Position numbers and translations under genes: made by a program. From Hespellia sp. (GTDB lineage Bacteria; Bacillota; Clostridia; Lachnospirales; Lachnospiraceae): a stretch of 46,981 nucleotides of DNA. How positions within the stretch are numbered: the stretch's first letter is position 1; every line of letters begins with the position of its first letter. Where the stretch lies: the NCBI GenBank assembly GCA_022790755.1, contig JAAVXR010000077.1:1-46981 (forward strand), written 5' to 3'. The notes beneath the pieces were generated by a model that was given only the letters and a program-made list of their open reading frames with translations, ran no database searches and was not told where the DNA came from. Below are positions 34,464-44,593 of this stretch, piece after piece.

Positions 34464-35534
34464 ATGAAGACATTGACTATAAAAAACACAACGCATGCAA
34501 ATGCAACATTGATCTCCAATGATTTTATTGATCATTATATGGTTTCCGCCAATGGTGAATTTGTAAAGATCTATCTCTTTTTACTCCGTCACCTGGATGA
34601 TCCCTGCTCTACGCTCTCCGTCAGCAGGATTGCAGACTACTTGAATAATACAGAAAATGATATTCTGAGATCTTTCAAATATTGGGAAAGCAAAGGCTTA
34701 CTTGCTTTGGATACAGATGCCGAAGGAAATATCACTGGTATCTGTATCGAGAGGAATCCAATACTTTCTACACAAGAGACAAGCCCTCTCAAACCACTTC
34801 GCCAACAGCAACCGGAAGCAACATCGAATATAGGGAAATTTTCTGATGGAAATGCCTCTTCTGTCAAGCCATCCAAAGCGATTCCCCTGAATTCCTTCCG
34901 GGCGCAAAAAGAATTGAAAAATCTATATTTTATCGCTGAACAATATCTTGGCAAAACTTTGACCGCAATCGAGATTGAAACCATTACTTATTTTTACGAG
35001 GAACTTGGTTTGTCTGCCGATGTTATTGAATATTTGCTGGGCTCCTGTGTTGAGAATGGTCACAAGAGCATTCATTATATTCGAAAGGTCGCCCTTTCCT
35101 GGACAAAAGCAGGGATTACCACCGTTGAAGAAGCACGATTATTATCAGCAAATTACAACAAAAATTGTTACACTGTGATGAATTCTTTCGGAATCAAAGG
35201 ACGAGCACCCGCCCCATCGGAAATCACTTACATAGAAAAATGGAGCGGCGAATACGGATTTTCTCTGGATATTATCAAGGAAGCCTGCGACCGCACCATT
35301 TCCGTGATTCATCAGCCGAGTTTCGATTATGCGGACAAGATACTGAAAAAATGGTCAGAAAATGGAGTAAAGCATCTTCAAGACATTACAACTCTAGATC
35401 AGGCATTTCAAAAAAGTAAACAGGAAAAGAAATCTGTGAAACCCACAAAATCTGTCACCAAAAACTTGAATAATTTTGAACGTCGGTCGTACGATATGGA
35501 TTCTCTGGAAAAGAAATTATTAAATACGAACTAG
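34464..35534 (+). CDS. DnaD-domain replication protein
   Basis: The 356-residue product shows the two-domain DnaD layout. The N-terminal winged-helix region carries NDFIDHYMVSANGEFVKIYLFLLRHLDDP and VSRIADYLNNTENDILRSFKYWESKGLL (about 18-84). The C-terminal DnaD/DnaB2 domain is repeated: KELKNLYFIAEQYLGKTLTAIEIETITYFYEELGLSADVIEYLL and a later AYSGEYGF-like copy (APSEITYIEKWSGEYGFSLDIIKEACDRT). In B. subtilis DnaD helps load the helicase at origins and restart sites. The ATG at 34464 follows AAGGCGG by 9 nt; the frame is open to 34437. A DnaC-like loader follows 14 nt downstream, so the pair probably works together. Confidence 0.92.
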   Translation: MKTLTIKNTTHANATLISNDFIDHYMVSANGEFVKIYLFLLRHLDDPCSTLSVSRIADYLNNTENDILRSFKYWESKGLLALDTDAEGNITGICIERNPILSTQETSPLKPLRQQQPEATSNIGKFSDGNASSVKPSKAIPLNSFRAQKELKNLYFIAEQYLGKTLTAIEIETITYFYEELGLSADVIEYLLGSCVENGHKSIHYIRKVALSWTKAGITTVEEARLLSANYNKNCYTVMNSFGIKGRAPAPSEITYIEKWSGEYGFSLDIIKEACDRTISVIHQPSFDYADKILKKWSENGVKHLQDITTLDQAFQKSKQEKKSVKPTKSVTKNLNNFERRSYDMDSLEKKLLNTN

Positions 35535-35548
35535 AAAAGGAGCACCTC

Positions 35549-36547
35549 TTGGGACTGAAAGCATCACAATATCAGGCGATTATGCGTACATATGAACAAA
35601 AGCAGCTAAAAAGCCATGACATAGCGACAAAGCGCTATGAAGAAGTCTGTGGATGTATTCCAGAATTTAAGTCCTTGGATGATTCCATAGCCGCGCTATC
35701 TGTCCAACACGGCAGACGCCTTCTGGATGGAGATGAAAATGCATTGCTTTCTCTCCGGGAAAAGATCGACCGTCTACGCGAGGACAAACGAAACCTTCTT
35801 AAAAACGGCGGATTTTCTGTAGACTATCTGGAACCAGTTTATGAATGTCAGGATTGTCAAGATACTGGTTATATCGGGAATGAAAAATGTCACTGCCTAG
35901 AACAAGCCATCATTGAATCGCTCTATCAGCAATCTAATTTAAAAGATGTACTGATTCATGAGAATTTCAATACATTTTCTATGCAATACTATTCCGAGAA
36001 CTTTGTGGATCCAAAAACAAATCGTTCCTCCCGGGCGATCATGACAGAAGCATTACAGACGTGCAAAGCCTTTACCGTAAACTTTCAATCCCTATCCCCG
36101 AATCTTCTTCTTTATGGAGATGTTGGAGTTGGAAAAACATTTCTCTCCCATTGCATAGCAAAAGAATTGATGGATGCAGGATATTCCGTTCTCTACTTTT
36201 CCTCTGCAGAATTTTTTTCCATATTTGAACGGATCACATTCCATAAAGACGATGGCGACGCAGAAAACATACGCGAATATATTCATGATTGTGATTTACT
36301 GATTATTGACGATCTCGGCACTGAAATGACAAACAATTTTATTACATCCAGTCTTTTCACTTGTATCAATGAGCGTCTTTTAAATCAAAAATCTACGATT
36401 ATATCCACGAATATTACTCTGGACACGCTTGCCGATCTGTATACAGAGCGGACCTTTTCTAGAATTACCAGTAATTATACGATGCTGAGAATTGTAGGCG
36501 ACGACATACGAATCAAAAAACGATTAATGAACAGGGAGGATGCATAA
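35549..36547 (+). CDS. DnaC/DnaI-like helicase loader ATPase
   Basis: The 332-residue protein has an N-terminal helical region, a zinc-binding stretch YECQDCQDTGYIGNEKCHC (about 93-111; cysteines in CxxC and CxC), and an AAA+ ATPase domain with Walker A GDVGVGKTFLSH (about 186-197) and Walker B LLIIDDLGTE (about 246-255), followed by the sensor/arginine-finger segment RITSNYTMLRIVGDD. It loads the replicative helicase DnaB/DnaC at the fork. It starts with TTG at 35549, GGAG 6 nt upstream. Its TAA overlaps the prs ATG (TAATG). Confidence 0.93.
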   Translation: MGLKASQYQAIMRTYEQKQLKSHDIATKRYEEVCGCIPEFKSLDDSIAALSVQHGRRLLDGDENALLSLREKIDRLREDKRNLLKNGGFSVDYLEPVYECQDCQDTGYIGNEKCHCLEQAIIESLYQQSNLKDVLIHENFNTFSMQYYSENFVDPKTNRSSRAIMTEALQTCKAFTVNFQSLSPNLLLYGDVGVGKTFLSHCIAKELMDAGYSVLYFSSAEFFSIFERITFHKDDGDAENIREYIHDCDLLIIDDLGTEMTNNFITSSLFTCINERLLNQKSTIISTNITLDTLADLYTERTFSRITSNYTMLRIVGDDIRIKKRLMNREDA

Positions 36548-37731
36548 TGTTACGTCGAACAGAACGCAGTTTAGAAAACATTCCAATAGGAGCACTTGGT
36601 CTGATTCCTATTATAGGATGTCAAGAGATGGGGCAGCGCGTAAATGATTACCTCGTAAAATGGCGAAAGGAAAGCGAATCTGAACACAAAGACGACGTCG
36701 CTTTCTCCGGTTATGTGAGAGATACTTTCCTGATCAATGCCAACGTTCCACGCTTTGGTTCCGGTGAGGCCAAGGGTATTATTGAAGAATCGGTACGCGG
36801 AATGGATCTTTATTTGTTGGTCGATGTCTGCAATTACAGTATCCGGTATTCACTGACAGGAAACCAAAATTACATGTCCCCGGACGATCATTTTCAGAAT
36901 CTGAAGCGTGTCATTGCTGCAATCGGCGGAAAGGGACGGCGTATCAATGTTATTATGCCATTCCTCTATGAAAGCCGCCAGCACAAAAGAAATGGCCGCG
37001 AATCTCTTGACTGTGCGTTGGCGCTGCAAGAACTGGCTCGTATGGGAGTAGACAATATTATCACTTTCGACGCACACGATCCTCGCGTCCAAAACGCGAT
37101 CCCATTGCATGGATTCGAAACGGTTCCTTCTACGTATCAATTTATCAAGGGATTGCTTCGCAGCGTCAAAGATCTCCAAATTGATGCCGATCATATGATG
37201 GCAATCAGTCCAGATGAAGGTGGTACTAACCGAGCCGTATATCTGGCAAACGTCCTCGGTCTGGATATGGGAATGTTCTACAAACGCCGCGATTACACCA
37301 AAATTGTCAACGGACGCAACCCCATCGTCGCACACGAATTTTTGGGCAGTTCGGTGGAGGGTAAAGACGTGATCATCATTGACGATATGATCTCCTCCGG
37401 GGACAGTATTATTGAAGTTGCAACCGAATTAAAGAAACGGAAAGCGAAACGTATCTTTGCCGCTGCTACATTCGGTCTGTTCACAAATGGAATGGACAAA
37501 TTCGACCGGGCTTATGAAGAGGGCATTCTGACTGGTATTCTGACAACAAACCTCATTTATCAGTCGCCTGAGCTTCTGAGCAGGCCTTATTATATCAACT
37601 GTGACATGAGTAAATATATTGCATTGATTATTGACACCTTGAATCACGATGGCTCCATCAATGAATTACTGAATCCGAATGAAAGGATTCAACACGTGAT
37701 TAATAAATATAATAATGGCGAACCTGTCTGA
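36547..37731 (+). CDS. prs: Ribose-phosphate pyrophosphokinase, long form
   Basis: The 394-residue protein is a PRPP synthetase, about 75 residues longer than the common 315-residue type, with an extended N-terminus and C-terminus as in other Lachnospiraceae. It makes PRPP from ribose 5-phosphate and ATP for nucleotide, histidine and NAD synthesis. The PRPP loop VIIIDDMISSGDSIIE (about 274-289) and FDAHDPRVQNAIP, the catalytic flexible-loop region KRRDYTKIVNG, and MPFLYESRQHKRNGRESLDC are clear. It is translationally coupled to the DnaC-like gene through TAATG, which ties PRPP supply to a replication operon. Confidence 0.93.
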   Translation: MLRRTERSLENIPIGALGLIPIIGCQEMGQRVNDYLVKWRKESESEHKDDVAFSGYVRDTFLINANVPRFGSGEAKGIIEESVRGMDLYLLVDVCNYSIRYSLTGNQNYMSPDDHFQNLKRVIAAIGGKGRRINVIMPFLYESRQHKRNGRESLDCALALQELARMGVDNIITFDAHDPRVQNAIPLHGFETVPSTYQFIKGLLRSVKDLQIDADHMMAISPDEGGTNRAVYLANVLGLDMGMFYKRRDYTKIVNGRNPIVAHEFLGSSVEGKDVIIIDDMISSGDSIIEVATELKKRKAKRIFAAATFGLFTNGMDKFDRAYEEGILTGILTTNLIYQSPELLSRPYYINCDMSKYIALIIDTLNHDGSINELLNPNERIQHVINKYNNGEPV

Positions 37732-37734
37732 TAA

Positions 37735-37790
37735 TAAAAACGCCCATTGCTGTTTTTCTCGTCTGAGACATCCAGCAACGGACGTTTTTT
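37735..37790 (+). terminator. Intrinsic terminator of the DnaD-DnaC-prs operon
   Basis: AAAAACGCCCATTGCTG pairs imperfectly with CAGCAACGGACGTTTTTT across a 20-nt loop; the stem ends in a run of six Ts. Confidence 0.7.
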
Positions 37791-37819
37791 CATACTATGG
37801 CTCTAATGATACTATGGCA

Positions 37820-38008
37820 TTAATTTTGCTTTGGGGGATGAAGTCCTGATCCGCAGCCGCAAGCGCCGCAGGACGCACAATTCCCGCCACAACTGCTTTT
37901 TCCCGATTTTTTGTCTTTGTAAATACTCCGAATCGCCAATATCACAATTGCCAACACGATCATTCCCACTATGATTGTAGAAAGATTTTCACGAATGAAA
38001 CCCAACAT
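37820..38008 (-). CDS. FeoB-associated Cys-rich membrane protein
   Basis: The 62-residue protein has one N-terminal membrane segment (IIVGMIVLAIVILAIRSIY, about 12-30), a basic stretch, and a cysteine-rich tail CGGNCASCGACGCGSG (40-55) that could bind metal. The family commonly follows feoB in Firmicutes, and its function is unproven. GAGGTGA lies 5 nt before the ATG; feoB ends 12 nt upstream. Last gene of the feo operon. Confidence 0.93.
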   Translation of the reverse strand: MLGFIRENLSTIIVGMIVLAIVILAIRSIYKDKKSGKSSCGGNCASCGACGCGSGLHPPKQN

Positions 38009-38020
38009 TTTTCACCTCAT

Positions 38021-40177
38021 CTATGCTTTTACTTTCTGAGCCGTAATACTCGATACATTGATCCGCAGAGAATTACTTTCTTTATACGGCCGGAACAACA
38101 AATACAGAAAACCAGCAACAATCAGCATTGCAACTATGACACCGAGTCCAAACTGACCTGTCGTAAACCATGTTCCAAACTGATAAATGCAAAGCGATAC
38201 CGCATAAGCCAAAAACGTCTGATATCCAATCGCAAACCAAGTCCATTTTGCGCTGTTCATTTCTCTTTTGATGGCTCCGATCGCTGCAAAACAGGGTGCA
38301 CAAAGCAGATTAAACACCAGGAAAGAGTATGCTGCGACAGCTGTAAAGCTTCCAGCCAGTGTTCCCCAGATTTCTTCTCCTTCTTCCGCCACCTCTACAT
38401 AACCGTACAGAATACCAAACGTACCTACTACATTTTCTTTTGCTACGAGCCCTGTAATCGCCGCAACCGCAGCTCTCCAGTCTCCCCAGCCTAACGGAGT
38501 AAAAATCCATGCAAATGCATTTCCAATTGTTGCCAGGAAACCATCGCTCAAGTCCTCGACCATTCCAAAACTTCCATTGACAACCCCAAAATTCGAGGTA
38601 AACCACACCAGAATCGTAGACAGAAGAATAATGGTTCCCGCTTTCTTGATAAAGGACCATCCGCGCTCCCACATACTGCGCAGCACATTGCCGACTGTCG
38701 GCCAATGATATGTCGGAAGCTCCATAACGAAAGGAGCTGGATCGCCAGCAAATAGCTTCGTCTTCTTCAGAATAACACCAGAACAGATAATCGCCGCAAT
38801 TCCTACGAAATATGCGCTTGGCGCCACCCAGGAAGCTCCGCCAAAAAGCGCTCCTGCAATCAATCCTATGATCGGCATTTTTGCTCCACACGGGATGAAG
38901 GTCGTCGTCATAATCGTCATTTTTCGATCACGATCATTCTCAATCGTACGAGACGCCATAATTCCCGGTACACCACAACCGCTTCCTATCAGCATCGGGA
39001 TAAATGACTTTCCAGACAGACCAAATTTACGGAAAATACGATCCATGATAAACGCAACTCTCGCCATATATCCGCAGGACTCCAGAAATGCCAGGAAAAT
39101 AAACAAAACCAGCATCTGTGGTACAAATCCGAGAACCGCACCGACACCTGCCATGATTCCGTCCAGAATCAATCCTTGCAGCCAGTCCGCACAATGAATA
39201 CTTACCAGTACACTTTCGATCGCCGGCGGAATGATCTCACCAAACAGAACATCATTTGTCCAATCCGTCACAAATGTACCGACAGTTGAAACGGAAACAT
39301 AATAGACAAGCCACATAACCGCGGCAAAAATCGGAAGTGCAAGCCAGCGATTCGTAACAATCCGGTCAATTTTATCCGATGTTGTCAGCTGCTCTTTATT
39401 TGCTTTTGTGTAAACCCCAGTTATGATCGAGGAGATATAATGATATCGTTCATTCGTAATAACACTTTCCGCATCATCATCCAATGCCTCCTCAGCCTCT
39501 GCCACGATACTTTCTACATTTGGAAGACGAGACATCTGCTCCGCGATCTTGTCATCCCTCTCAAAGAGCTTGATTGCATAAAACCGCTTCTGCACCTCTG
39601 GTATCGTCGTATCAAGCATGGCCTCGATACTTTCCAGATACGCTTCCACTTCCACCCGGAATTTATGTACCGAAACAGATACATCCTTATTCTGAGCGAC
39701 AGCCACAGCCCTTTCCACCGCCTCTTGAATACCATTTCCTTTTAATGCGGAAATTTCAATCACTTCGCATCCCAGCTTCTTCCCGAGTGCTACCGTGTCA
39801 ATTCGATCTCCGTTCTTCTCTACAATATCCATCATGTTGATGGCCATTATGACTGGAATTCCAAGTTCCATAAGTTGTGTACTCAGATAAAGATTTCTCT
39901 CCAGGTTCGTCCCATCGACTATATTCAGAATAACATCCGGGCGCTCTGTTATCAAGTATGTTCTCGAAACCACTTCTTCTAATGTGTAAGGAGATAAAGA
40001 GTATATACCAGGTAAATCCATAATAATGACGTCCTTATTCCCTTTCCATTTTCCTTCCTTCTTCTCCACCGTAACTCCCGGCCAGTTACCGACAAACTGG
40101 TTCGAGCCGGTCAGCGCATTGAACAACGTTGTCTTTCCACTGTTTGGGTTTCCGGCAAGCGCAATTTTTACTCCCAT
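38021..40177 (-). CDS. feoB: Ferrous iron transport protein B
   Basis: The 718-residue membrane GTPase imports Fe2+. The N-terminal G domain shows GNPNSGKT (9-16), switch I and DLPGIYSLSPY (G3), and NMMDIV (G4). The membrane part has the Gate domains with GSGCGVPGIMASRTIEN and IPCGAKMPIIG, each with a cysteine. About ten membrane segments follow. The frame extends to a GTG at 40183; AGGAGG 8 nt before the ATG at 40177 decides the start. It sits between feoA and the Cys-rich gene. Confidence 0.97.
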   Translation of the reverse strand: MGVKIALAGNPNSGKTTLFNALTGSNQFVGNWPGVTVEKKEGKWKGNKDVIIMDLPGIYSLSPYTLEEVVSRTYLITERPDVILNIVDGTNLERNLYLSTQLMELGIPVIMAINMMDIVEKNGDRIDTVALGKKLGCEVIEISALKGNGIQEAVERAVAVAQNKDVSVSVHKFRVEVEAYLESIEAMLDTTIPEVQKRFYAIKLFERDDKIAEQMSRLPNVESIVAEAEEALDDDAESVITNERYHYISSIITGVYTKANKEQLTTSDKIDRIVTNRWLALPIFAAVMWLVYYVSVSTVGTFVTDWTNDVLFGEIIPPAIESVLVSIHCADWLQGLILDGIMAGVGAVLGFVPQMLVLFIFLAFLESCGYMARVAFIMDRIFRKFGLSGKSFIPMLIGSGCGVPGIMASRTIENDRDRKMTIMTTTFIPCGAKMPIIGLIAGALFGGASWVAPSAYFVGIAAIICSGVILKKTKLFAGDPAPFVMELPTYHWPTVGNVLRSMWERGWSFIKKAGTIILLSTILVWFTSNFGVVNGSFGMVEDLSDGFLATIGNAFAWIFTPLGWGDWRAAVAAITGLVAKENVVGTFGILYGYVEVAEEGEEIWGTLAGSFTAVAAYSFLVFNLLCAPCFAAIGAIKREMNSAKWTWFAIGYQTFLAYAVSLCIYQFGTWFTTGQFGLGVIVAMLIVAGFLYLLFRPYKESNSLRINVSSITAQKVKA

Positions 40178-40235
40178 TTTCACATCCTCCTATACCTACA
40201 TATTGTTGCCTCTCAAAAATACTTTTAGTATTCGT

Positions 40236-40457
40236 CTATGCCACCTCAATCATCTCTGCATCTGCTTTGCGCAAAGACAATTCATACCCTCTCACTGTCA
40301 CCTCGATAGGATCTCCCAAAGGCGCAACCTTGCGGACATAGACATTCGTTCCCTTTGTAATTCCCATGTCCATGATCCTTCTTTTTACTGCACCCGCCCC
40401 GTGAAGCTTCACGACGGAAACAGTTTGGTTGCATTTCACATCTCTTAACGTTTTCAT
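40236..40457 (-). CDS. feoA: FeoA-domain protein (second copy)
   Basis: The 73-residue protein is an SH3-like FeoA domain: MKTLRDVKCNQTVSVVKLHGAGAVKRRIMDMGITKGTNVYVRKVAPLGDPIEVTVRGYELSLRKADAEMIEV, with the conserved GxxxxRxxDMG turn. It probably interacts with FeoB. GGAGG lies 6 nt before the ATG; it is 58 nt upstream of feoB. Two FeoA genes with one FeoB is a common clostridial layout. Confidence 0.95.
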   Translation of the reverse strand: MKTLRDVKCNQTVSVVKLHGAGAVKRRIMDMGITKGTNVYVRKVAPLGDPIEVTVRGYELSLRKADAEMIEVA

Positions 40458-40469
40458 TTTTCTCCTCCT

Positions 40470-40679
40470 TCAGACCATAATTTTATTTGCTATTCCCCGG
40501 TTAATAGCTACACGAGAATCTTTCACCTGAACAATTACATTTCCTTGATTTGCGGAAACGATTTTTACGATCTCTCCCATATGAAATCCCAGTCTTTCCA
40601 AAAACTTTTTCGTTTCGCTTTTCCCGCCGATCCTTTTAATTTCTACTGCTTCTCCCACACCCATCATTGTCAATGGCAT
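40470..40679 (-). CDS. feoA: FeoA-domain protein (first copy)
   Basis: The 69-residue product, MPLTMMGVGEAVEIKRIGGKSETKKFLERLGFHMGEIVKIVSANQGNVIVQVKDSRVAINRGIANKIMV, is a FeoA domain diverged from the second copy, with the ERLGFxxGExVxIV core. The frame is open to 40733, but GGAGG 7 nt before the ATG at 40679 and the family length support this start. It is the first gene of the iron operon. Confidence 0.93.
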   Translation of the reverse strand: MPLTMMGVGEAVEIKRIGGKSETKKFLERLGFHMGEIVKIVSANQGNVIVQVKDSRVAINRGIANKIMV

Positions 40680-40735
40680 CCCATCTCCTCCTTCATCACC
40701 GTTTTTCATTACTCTCTCTGGTTCATATACCAATC

Positions 40736-40751
40736 GTTAGTTTATACTAAC
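40736..40751 (-). promoter_or_regulatory. Palindrome in the feo operon leader (possible metalloregulator site)
   Basis: GTTAGT-TTAT-ACTAAC is a perfect 6-bp inverted repeat with a 4-nt centre, at about +10 to +25 from the expected start site. It resembles the outer arms of DtxR/IdeR-type sites (TTAGGTTAG...CTAACCTAA). Confidence 0.45.
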
Positions 40752-40767
40752 CTTTCTCGCATGGTTC

Positions 40768-40796
40768 ATTATATTCTTTTTGATAATAATTGTCAA
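40768..40796 (-). promoter_or_regulatory. feo operon promoter with overlapping Fur-box-like site
   Basis: Minus strand TTGACA (40791-40796), 17-nt spacer, TATAAT (40768-40773): a perfect consensus promoter. TGATAAT-A-ATTGTCA at 40781-40795 matches the Fur 7-1-7 box TGATAATNATTATCA with one mismatch and overlaps the -35. Iron-loaded Fur bound here would repress the operon when iron is sufficient. Confidence 0.75.
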
Positions 40797-40893
40797 TATC
40801 AAAATCTTGATTTTTTATATTCCTTCCAGAATTTTGTAAAACTCTTTCGGTAAAATCATTTCTATAAAAGATAGCACACAATTATTAATCGCA

Positions 40894-40932
40894 TGAAAAA
40901 AAGCAGCAGAGCTGCTACACTCTACTGCTTTC
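40894..40932 (-). terminator. Intrinsic terminator of rpoC
   Basis: Minus strand AAAGCAGTAGAG, an 8-nt loop and CTCTGCTGCTTT form a 12-bp stem with one T-G pair, followed by TTTTTTC. It lies 20 nt past the rpoC stop. Confidence 0.85.
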
Positions 40933-40952
40933 CAATTAGCCATTCAATGATT

Positions 40953-43900
40953 CTATTCTTCTACGAATTCTAGCTTTTCCTCTTCCTCGATGACCTCATC
41001 ATCAAACATAATCTCATCTTCCATCATTATATCTGAATCCAGGCAGACATCTCGATACTTCTTCATACCTGTACCCGCCGGAATATGCTTTCCGATGATC
41101 ACGTTTTCTTTCAAGCCAACCAGATGATCGACTTTTCCTTTGATCGCCGCTTCTGTCAAGACTTTTGTCGTCTCCTGGAAGGATGCCGCAGACAGGAAGG
41201 AATCTGTAGCCAAGGAAGCTTTCGTGATACCAAGCATAATCTGTTCACCCACTGCAGGTTCTTTTCCCGCAGCGATAGCAGCCTCATTTACCTCTTCCAG
41301 TTCCAAAACATCCACCATAGAACCTGGCAAAAGTTCGGTATCTCCCTTTTCCTCAATCCGAATCTTCTTCAGCATCTGACGCACAATCACCTCGATATGC
41401 TTATCGTTGATCTCCACGCCCTGCAGACGGTATACTCGCTGCACTTCCTGAAGCATATAGTCCTGAACAGCACGCAGCCCTTTGATCTTCAGGATATCAT
41501 GTGGATTCACACTACCTTCCGTAAGCTCGTCTCCGGCTTCTAATACTGCTCCATCCTGAATCTTAATTCTAGAACCGTACGGAATCAAATATGCCTTTGA
41601 TTCTCCGGTTTCATCATTTGAAACAATGATTTCCCGTCTCTTCTTCGTATCATTAATCGTCGCTGTTCCAGCAAATTCCGTGATAATCGCAAGTCCTTTC
41701 GGCTTTCTCGCCTCAAACAACTCCTCCACACGCGGAAGACCCTGAGTGATATCATCACCGGCCACACCTCCCGTATGGAAGGTACGCATAGTCAACTGTG
41801 TACCCGGCTCACCAATGGACTGCGCTGCAATGATGCCGACAGCCTCGCCGACCTGCACAGCCTCGCCGGTCGCCATATTGGCTCCATAGCATTTCGAACA
41901 AACACCATTCTTACATCTACAGGTCAGAATCGTGCGAATCTTCACCTTCTCGATTGGTCCACCTTGTTCATTGACTCCTTGTTCCATCACCTTCTCAGCG
42001 CGCCTTGGCGTGATCATATGATTTGCTTTGACAATGATATTACCATCTTTGTCCTTGATATCGTCACATGCAAATCGCCCGGTGATACGCTCCTGAAGAC
42101 TTTCAATCTCTTCGTTTCCATCCATGAACGCTTTGACATACATACCAGGAATCTCCTGTCCTGGTTTGACGCAATCGCTATCATGTATGATCAATTCCTG
42201 GGAAACGTCTACCAGACGTCTCGTCAGATATCCGGAATCGGCAGTACGGAGTGCAGTATCGGACAAACCTTTTCTGGCTCCATGTGCCGACATGAAATAC
42301 TCCAGTACGTCCAACCCTTCACGGAAATTCGATTTGATCGGCAACTCAATGGTCCGACCTGTTGTATCCGCCATCAATCCACGCATACCAGCCAACTGTT
42401 TAATCTGTTTATCGGAACCACGGGCTCCTGAATCCGCCATCATAAAGATATTGTTATACTCATCCAGACCTGTCAGCAAAGCCTCCGTCAACTTGTCATC
42501 TGTCACTTTCCAGGTCTCAACAACTTCTTTGTAACGTTCTTCCTCCGTGATCAAACCACGCTTGTAGTTCTTGGTGATCCTATCCACCGTATCCTGCGCG
42601 TTCTGGATCAGTTGCGGTTTCTCCGGCGGTACTGTCATATCCGATATAGATACCGTCATGGCCGCCCTTGTGGAATATTTATAGCCGATGGATTTGACAT
42701 GATCCAATACTTCTGCCGTCTGCGTGGAACCATGTGTATTAATAACCTTTTCCAAGATCTGCTTCAGTTGCTTCTTACCTACATGGAAATCAATTTCCGG
42801 TAGCAACTCATTGCCTTCTACTTCCCGACCGACAAAGCCCAGATCCTGCGGAATGATCTCATTGAAAAGCATACGTCCCAGCGTGACGTCGATTACACCA
42901 CTCTTCTGTGTACCGTCCTCAAGTGTCTTGCTGACACGAACATGGATCTTAGAGTGCAGGGTAATATATCCATTCTCATAGGCCAGAATCGCCTCATTCA
43001 AATTCTTAAAATATTTCCCTTCGCCTTTGGCCCCAGGTCTCTCCTGCGTGAGATAATAGATTCCAAGCACCATATCCTGAGAAGGTACGGCTACCGGTCC
43101 ACCGTCTGAGGGCTTCAGCAAGTTGTTCGGTGAAAGCAACAAGAATCGGCATTCCGACTGTGCTTCCACAGATAGCGGTACGTGAACCGCCATCTGGTCT
43201 CCATCGAAATCGGCATTGTAGGCCGTACATACCAGCGGATGCAGTTTGATCGCTTTTCCCTCTACAAGAATCGGCTCAAACGCCTGAATTCCAAGTCTGT
43301 GCAACGTAGGCGCACGGTTCAACATAACCGGATGTTCTTTGATGACTTCTTCCAATACATCCCATACTTCCGGTTGGAGACGCTCTACCATTTTCTTGGC
43401 ATTTTTGATATTATGCGCGGTCCCGTTTGCCACCAGTTCTTTCATGACGAACGGCTTAAACAGCTCAATTGCCATTTCTTTTGGAAGACCACACTGATAA
43501 ATCTTAAGTTCCGGTCCAACGACAATAACCGAACGTCCAGAATAATCCACACGTTTACCGAGCAAATTCTGACGGAAACGTCCAGATTTTCCTTTCAGCA
43601 TATCGGAGAGCGATTTTAACGCACGATTTCCTGGTCCTGTCACAGGCCTCCCACGACGTCCATTGTCAATCAACGCATCCACCGCTTCCTGGAGCATTCT
43701 CTTTTCATTTCGAACAATAATGTCCGGAGCACCCAGCTCCAACAATCTCTTCAATCGGTTATTCCGATTGATAATTCTTCTATACAGATCATTCAGATCC
43801 GACGTCGCAAAACGTCCGCCATCCAACTGTACCATTGGACGCAGATCTGGCGGAATGACAGGAATCGCCGTCAGAATCATCCATTCCGGCTTATTTCCGG

Positions 43901-44579
43901 ACTCTCGAAATGCCTCCACGACCTCCAAGCGTTTCACGATTCTTGCACGTTTCTGACCGGTTGCATTTCCTAACCCTGCCTGTAATTCTTCGTATTCCTT
44001 CTCCAGATCAATGGACTCCAGCAACTCCTGAATCGCTTCCGCACCCATTCCCACACGGAAGGCGCTTCCCCATTTCTCTCTTGCCTCCTGATGTTCCTGC
44101 TCGGAGAGCACTTGCTTATACTGCAGATCACTTTCCCCTTTGTCGAGTACAATATAAGAAGCAAAATACAGAACGCGCTCCAACGTTCTTGGCGAAATAT
44201 CCAGAATCAATCCCATACGGCTGGGAATTCCTTTAAAATACCAGATATGGGAAACCGGAGCCGCCAGTGCAATATGCCCCATACGTTCGCGACGAACGCT
44301 GGCCTTCGTCACTTCCACGCCACAGCGGTCGCAAACTACGCCCTTGTAACGGATTTTTTTATACTTTCCACAATGACATTCCCAATCCTTACTTGGTCCA
44401 AAAATCTTTTCGCAGAACAAGCCGTCCTTCTCCGGCTTCAAAGTCCTGTAATTGATTGTCTCTGGTTTTGTCACTTCACCTCTGGACCATTCCAGAATCT
44501 TCTCCGGTGAAGCCAGGCCGATCTTAATTGCATCAAAAGTCAATGGCTGATATTGTTGTTCATTATTACTTATTGGCAT
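40953..44579 (-). CDS. rpoC: DNA-directed RNA polymerase subunit beta'
   Basis: The 1208-residue protein is the RNA polymerase beta' chain. The N-terminal zinc finger is [23 protein letters not shown] (about 69-91). The active-site [16 protein letters not shown] holds the three metal-binding aspartates. [21 protein letters not shown], the bridge-helix/trigger-loop region [11 protein letters not shown] and the second zinc ligand set [13 protein letters not shown] are also present. The length is that of other Clostridia, without the long insertions found in Proteobacteria. It starts 14 nt after the rpoB stop, with AGGAGG 9 nt upstream. Confidence 0.99.
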   Translation of the reverse strand: MPISNNEQQYQPLTFDAIKIGLASPEKILEWSRGEVTKPETINYRTLKPEKDGLFCEKIFGPSKDWECHCGKYKKIRYKGVVCDRCGVEVTKASVRRERMGHIALAAPVSHIWYFKGIPSRMGLILDISPRTLERVLYFASYIVLDKGESDLQYKQVLSEQEHQEAREKWGSAFRVGMGAEAIQELLESIDLEKEYEELQAGLGNATGQKRARIVKRLEVVEAFRESGNKPEWMILTAIPVIPPDLRPMVQLDGGRFATSDLNDLYRRIINRNNRLKRLLELGAPDIIVRNEKRMLQEAVDALIDNGRRGRPVTGPGNRALKSLSDMLKGKSGRFRQNLLGKRVDYSGRSVIVVGPELKIYQCGLPKEMAIELFKPFVMKELVANGTAHNIKNAKKMVERLQPEVWDVLEEVIKEHPVMLNRAPTLHRLGIQAFEPILVEGKAIKLHPLVCTAYNADFDGDQMAVHVPLSVEAQSECRFLLLSPNNLLKPSDGGPVAVPSQDMVLGIYYLTQERPGAKGEGKYFKNLNEAILAYENGYITLHSKIHVRVSKTLEDGTQKSGVIDVTLGRMLFNEIIPQDLGFVGREVEGNELLPEIDFHVGKKQLKQILEKVINTHGSTQTAEVLDHVKSIGYKYSTRAAMTVSISDMTVPPEKPQLIQNAQDTVDRITKNYKRGLITEEERYKEVVETWKVTDDKLTEALLTGLDEYNNIFMMADSGARGSDKQIKQLAGMRGLMADTTGRTIELPIKSNFREGLDVLEYFMSAHGARKGLSDTALRTADSGYLTRRLVDVSQELIIHDSDCVKPGQEIPGMYVKAFMDGNEEIESLQERITGRFACDDIKDKDGNIIVKANHMITPRRAEKVMEQGVNEQGGPIEKVKIRTILTCRCKNGVCSKCYGANMATGEAVQVGEAVGIIAAQSIGEPGTQLTMRTFHTGGVAGDDITQGLPRVEELFEARKPKGLAIITEFAGTATINDTKKRREIIVSNDETGESKAYLIPYGSRIKIQDGAVLEAGDELTEGSVNPHDILKIKGLRAVQDYMLQEVQRVYRLQGVEINDKHIEVIVRQMLKKIRIEEKGDTELLPGSMVDVLELEEVNEAAIAAGKEPAVGEQIMLGITKASLATDSFLSAASFQETTKVLTEAAIKGKVDHLVGLKENVIIGKHIPAGTGMKKYRDVCLDSDIMMEDEIMFDDEVIEEEEKLEFVEE

Positions 44580-44593
44580 ATATTCGGCTCCTC

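Noticed and set aside
40891-40932. rpoC-downstream hairpin as a start of a small RNA
   Set aside because: It is fully explained as the rpoC terminator, with stem and T-run in the right orientation.
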